This document shows, one piece after another, positions 61,908-64,000 of a DNA stretch of 64,000 nucleotides. A program made the position numbers and the translations under genes. Origin of the DNA: Cedecea selenatireducens (GTDB taxonomy: Bacteria > Pseudomonadota > Gammaproteobacteria > Enterobacterales > Enterobacteriaceae); contig NZ_JBHIKW010000001.1 in assembly GCF_042138895.1 (NCBI RefSeq), forward strand, positions 1 to 64,000, in the 5' to 3' direction. The notes beneath the pieces were generated by a model that saw only the letters and a list, made by a program, of their open reading frames with translations, was not told where the DNA came from and did no database searches. Every line of letters starts with the position of its first letter. The stretch's first letter is position 1.

Positions 61908-62921
61908 TTATTCTGCAGACAACATCAGCCGTAAACGCCCACCAGAGCCCCAGACCTGGCACTGCCACGCCTCGCACCGCTGGCTGATTTGATTGAGGTA
62001 CGCGTTGCCGAGCGTCCCCAGCGGAACGCCGTTGCTGACCTGAATTTGGTGCTCGCCGGTATTTAACGTGGCGTTAAGTCCGGCAGAAACAAGAATGAGG
62101 TTTTTTAAACCGCTGTGATAATAACCAACAATCAGCGGAAATTGCCCGCTCAGGTTTGCCTGTCGCAATAGCTGATTGACCTGTTTAAGTAAATTACCCA
62201 ATTCCGGCAAACGCTGCCCATGATGGGAAAGTTGTTCCTGTAGCAGCCCGTTGAATAACGCTCGTAACAACAGCGCGGCTAATACACCGTTATCTCCGGC
62301 GCGGGTAACGTCGAGACAATAAAATGCCAGGTCATTATCTGAAAGTGGTGCAATATCGAGCACCAGGCCTGGCTGATCGACCGATATTAATTGACGATAA
62401 TTTATTCGACAACGGGATATAACCTGCTGCACCGGCGGCTGAAGTTCCTGCAACAGCTTTGAGGCCGCCTGAGGATCCCGCGCCAGCGCATCCCAGTCCT
62501 GAAACAGGCGCTCCTCCTCTTCGACCCGCGAATTAAACATCGTCGGATAGATACAGGACAACACCGTCTCTTTTAATCGATTAAGATCTTTAATTGGTTT
62601 CAGCAAAACGTCCTGCACGCCAAGCCGTAAAGCCTGGGCGATATCGGACATATTTTCTGTCGCGGAAATGACTAAAATGGGCGTCTGGTTACCTTCATTA
62701 CGCAGGTGCTCTACCAGCTCAAGGCCGTTCATTCTCGGCATCGCCAGATCGCAAATCAGAAGGTCCGGCACCGCCTGCCCCAGCTTTTCGAGCGCGTCTT
62801 TACCATCCCAGGCAAGCAGCGTTCCCGCCCCAAGGGAAGTCAGATAACTGTCCAGCAGGGAGCGGAAAACGGGCTCGTCTTCAACAATGAGGATTTGTTT
62901 TCCTTCCAGCGGGTAACTCAT
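61908..62921 (-). CDS. rssB: Response-regulator adaptor RssB for RpoS proteolysis
   Basis: Adaptor that presents sigma-S to ClpXP. It has 337 residues, the E. coli length. The receiver domain (about 1-125) has the acidic pair in ILIVEDEP, the phospho-acceptor aspartate in LLICDLAMP (about D58), ISATE and the LLKPIKD lysine. The C-terminal domain is a degenerate PP2C-like phosphatase fold (LDIAPLSDNDLAFYCLDVTRAG). The ATG at 62921 gives the family start MSYPLEGKQ; 16 more codons are open upstream. It follows rssA on the same strand. Confidence 0.96.
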   Translation of the reverse strand: MSYPLEGKQILIVEDEPVFRSLLDSYLTSLGAGTLLAWDGKDALEKLGQAVPDLLICDLAMPRMNGLELVEHLRNEGNQTPILVISATENMSDIAQALRLGVQDVLLKPIKDLNRLKETVLSCIYPTMFNSRVEEEERLFQDWDALARDPQAASKLLQELQPPVQQVISRCRINYRQLISVDQPGLVLDIAPLSDNDLAFYCLDVTRAGDNGVLAALLLRALFNGLLQEQLSHHGQRLPELGNLLKQVNQLLRQANLSGQFPLIVGYYHSGLKNLILVSAGLNATLNTGEHQIQVSNGVPLGTLGNAYLNQISQRCEAWQCQVWGSGGRLRLMLSAE

Positions 62922-63002
62922 GCGTTTTCCTCTGCCTGGCAATAATTCAATAGTGGCACGGTATCGCAACGAGCGCCTGTCAGAAATCGTTTAAGTACAA
63001 AC

Positions 63003-63911
63003 TTAAACATGTGTACGAACCAGAGGTAATAGCTCATCCATTTTTTTCTCAACCGCCAGACTGCCCGCCGCAATAGCTTCTGAGGCGCGGTGAAAGTCAA
63101 GCGTAGAGATTTGCGGGCAAAACGGTTGCAGAAGGATATCAGGAGGATCGCCAGCCATTCGGTTGCGCTTAAGACGATTTTCCAGCACCTGAATAGAGGT
63201 CGTCATGATTTCCATCGCGGTCGGCGTCACGTTAGCCCGGCGATGCGTCATTTTCCCCAGACGCTCGCGCAGGCGGCCGCGCCAGGAAGTAGCCTGCGCC
63301 AACGGCTCATCGGCCGATGGCGTCATGTTCACCGACAGCAAATCTTGCTGCATCAGGTGCGCGTCATGCTGCAAATCTACCGCAATAACGATATCCGCGC
63401 CCAGGGCACGAGTCAGGGAAATCGGCACAGGATTAACTATCGCTCCGTCCACCAGCCAGTAACCATTATGAGCAACCGGCGACAAAAGCCCCGGCATGCT
63501 GCAAGAGGCGCGAATAGCCTGATGTAAATCGCCGTCGGTAAACCACAGCTCTCGCCCGGTGCTGAGGTTGGTCGCCACGGCGCCAAATCTCAGGCCGCAG
63601 CCTTCAATAGCCGTTTCCGGGATGATTTTACGAACGTTGTTGAATACGCGCTCACCGCGAAGCAGGCCCCCGCGGCTCCAGGACAGGTCCATCAGACGCA
63701 GAACGTCCCAGTAGCTAAACGATCGTACCCAGCGTTCCATTACCGGCAACCGCTGGCTGGCATAGGCGGCACCGACCAGCGCGCCGACGGAACACCCTGC
63801 CACGACATCAATCTGGATCCCTGCTTTTTTTAACGCATTGATAACGCCAATGTGCGCCCATCCTTTTGCAGCACCCGACCCTAATGCCAGGCCGATCTTT
63901 ACCTGTCTCAT
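63003..63911 (-). CDS. rssA: Patatin-like phospholipase family protein RssA
   Basis: A 302-residue member of the patatin/NTE family, cotranscribed with rssB in E. coli; its exact substrate is unknown. The oxyanion glycine-rich segment is GLALGSGAAKGW, the nucleophile serine is in GCSVGALVG (GxSxG), and the catalytic aspartate is in VDGAIVNP (DGA). Arginine-rich segments and HRRANVTPTAMEIM follow. The ATG at 63911 is preferred over an adjacent GTG because GAGG lies four bases upstream of it. Confidence 0.96.
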   Translation of the reverse strand: MRQVKIGLALGSGAAKGWAHIGVINALKKAGIQIDVVAGCSVGALVGAAYASQRLPVMERWVRSFSYWDVLRLMDLSWSRGGLLRGERVFNNVRKIIPETAIEGCGLRFGAVATNLSTGRELWFTDGDLHQAIRASCSMPGLLSPVAHNGYWLVDGAIVNPVPISLTRALGADIVIAVDLQHDAHLMQQDLLSVNMTPSADEPLAQATSWRGRLRERLGKMTHRRANVTPTAMEIMTTSIQVLENRLKRNRMAGDPPDILLQPFCPQISTLDFHRASEAIAAGSLAVEKKMDELLPLVRTHV

Positions 63912-63921
63912 CACGCCTCGG

Positions 63922-64000
63922 TCAATCTTCCCCGGTAATCACTCCGTGACGCCAACGCCACTGCTCAGTTAACATAAGCGCTGCCGTAGTGTTATTGACG
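63922..64000 (-). CDS. Possible 3' end of a gene cut by the window edge
   Basis: The minus strand is open from the window edge for about 25 codons and ends HGVITGED then TGA, only ten bases before the rssA start. The short spacing would fit an upstream cotranscribed gene. The segment is too short to recognise, and in E. coli the gene next to rssA (ychJ) is divergent, so this could be chance. Confidence 0.25.
   Translation of the reverse strand, partial: VNNTTAALMLTEQWRWRHGVITGED

Overview
The window is a stretch of enterobacterial chromosome. Most genes, their lengths and their order match the E. coli K-12 trp-tonB-opp-adhE-hns-galU region: acnA, cysB, topA, yciN, sohB, yciK, btuR, rluB, yciO, rnm, trpLEDCBA, ompW, yciCBA, tonB, yciI, yciY, cls, yciU, oppFDCBA, ychE, adhE, tdk, hns, galU, rssB, rssA. 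The protein sequences are clearly diverged from E. coli. Together with a moderately high GC content this points to another genus of Enterobacteriaceae (Cedecea, Enterobacter or Klebsiella-like). I cannot fix the genus from sequence alone.

Layout. 1-10.98 kb: acnA, the small genes ymiC/yciX/ymiA, cysB, topA, yciN, sohB, yciK and btuR, all ordinary core genes. 10.97-15.7 kb: a minus-strand catabolic cassette (GPH-family sugar symporter, cytoplasmic GH3 glycosidase, AraC-type regulator) inserted between btuR and rluB, which are neighbours in E. coli. 15.86-19.26 kb: rluB, a MerR-type regulator standing where E. coli has yciQ, then yciO and rnm. 19.3-26.1 kb: the complete trp operon with promoter/operator, trpL leader peptide, attenuator and terminal hairpin. 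26.1-28.8 kb: ompW, yciC, yciB, yciA.

28.8-39.5 kb is the most interesting region. A contact-dependent growth inhibition (CDI) locus lies between yciA and tonB, which are convergent neighbours in E. coli. It reads in the minus direction as cdiB (TPS transporter), cdiA (about 2,213 residues, split by one missing base near 35790), and cdiI of the barstar family. The cdiA C-terminus looks like barnase, so this is a barnase/barstar-type CDI system. Downstream lies a second, orphan cdiA-CT module with a VENN pretoxin region, an unassigned toxin and a CPCC-type putative immunity gene that overlaps it by ATGA. The orphan is bracketed by the real yciA and a decayed 59-bp copy of the yciA 3' end. Its six mismatches are all C-to-T or G-to-A. 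A truncated LysR gene and seven perfect copies of a heptamer sit at the outer end.

39.7-46.7 kb: tonB (with a Fur-box-like site), yciI, a diguanylate cyclase/EAL phosphodiesterase gene pair in the place of E. coli kch, yciY, cls, yciU, and a six-TM voltage-gated-type ion channel with a C-terminal zinc ribbon. 46.7-53.8 kb: the opp oligopeptide permease operon and ychE. 54.3-64 kb: adhE with a long structured leader, tdk, hns, ugd beside galU (E. coli keeps ugd elsewhere), rssB and rssA. No tRNA, rRNA, CRISPR array, insertion sequence or prophage gene was seen.
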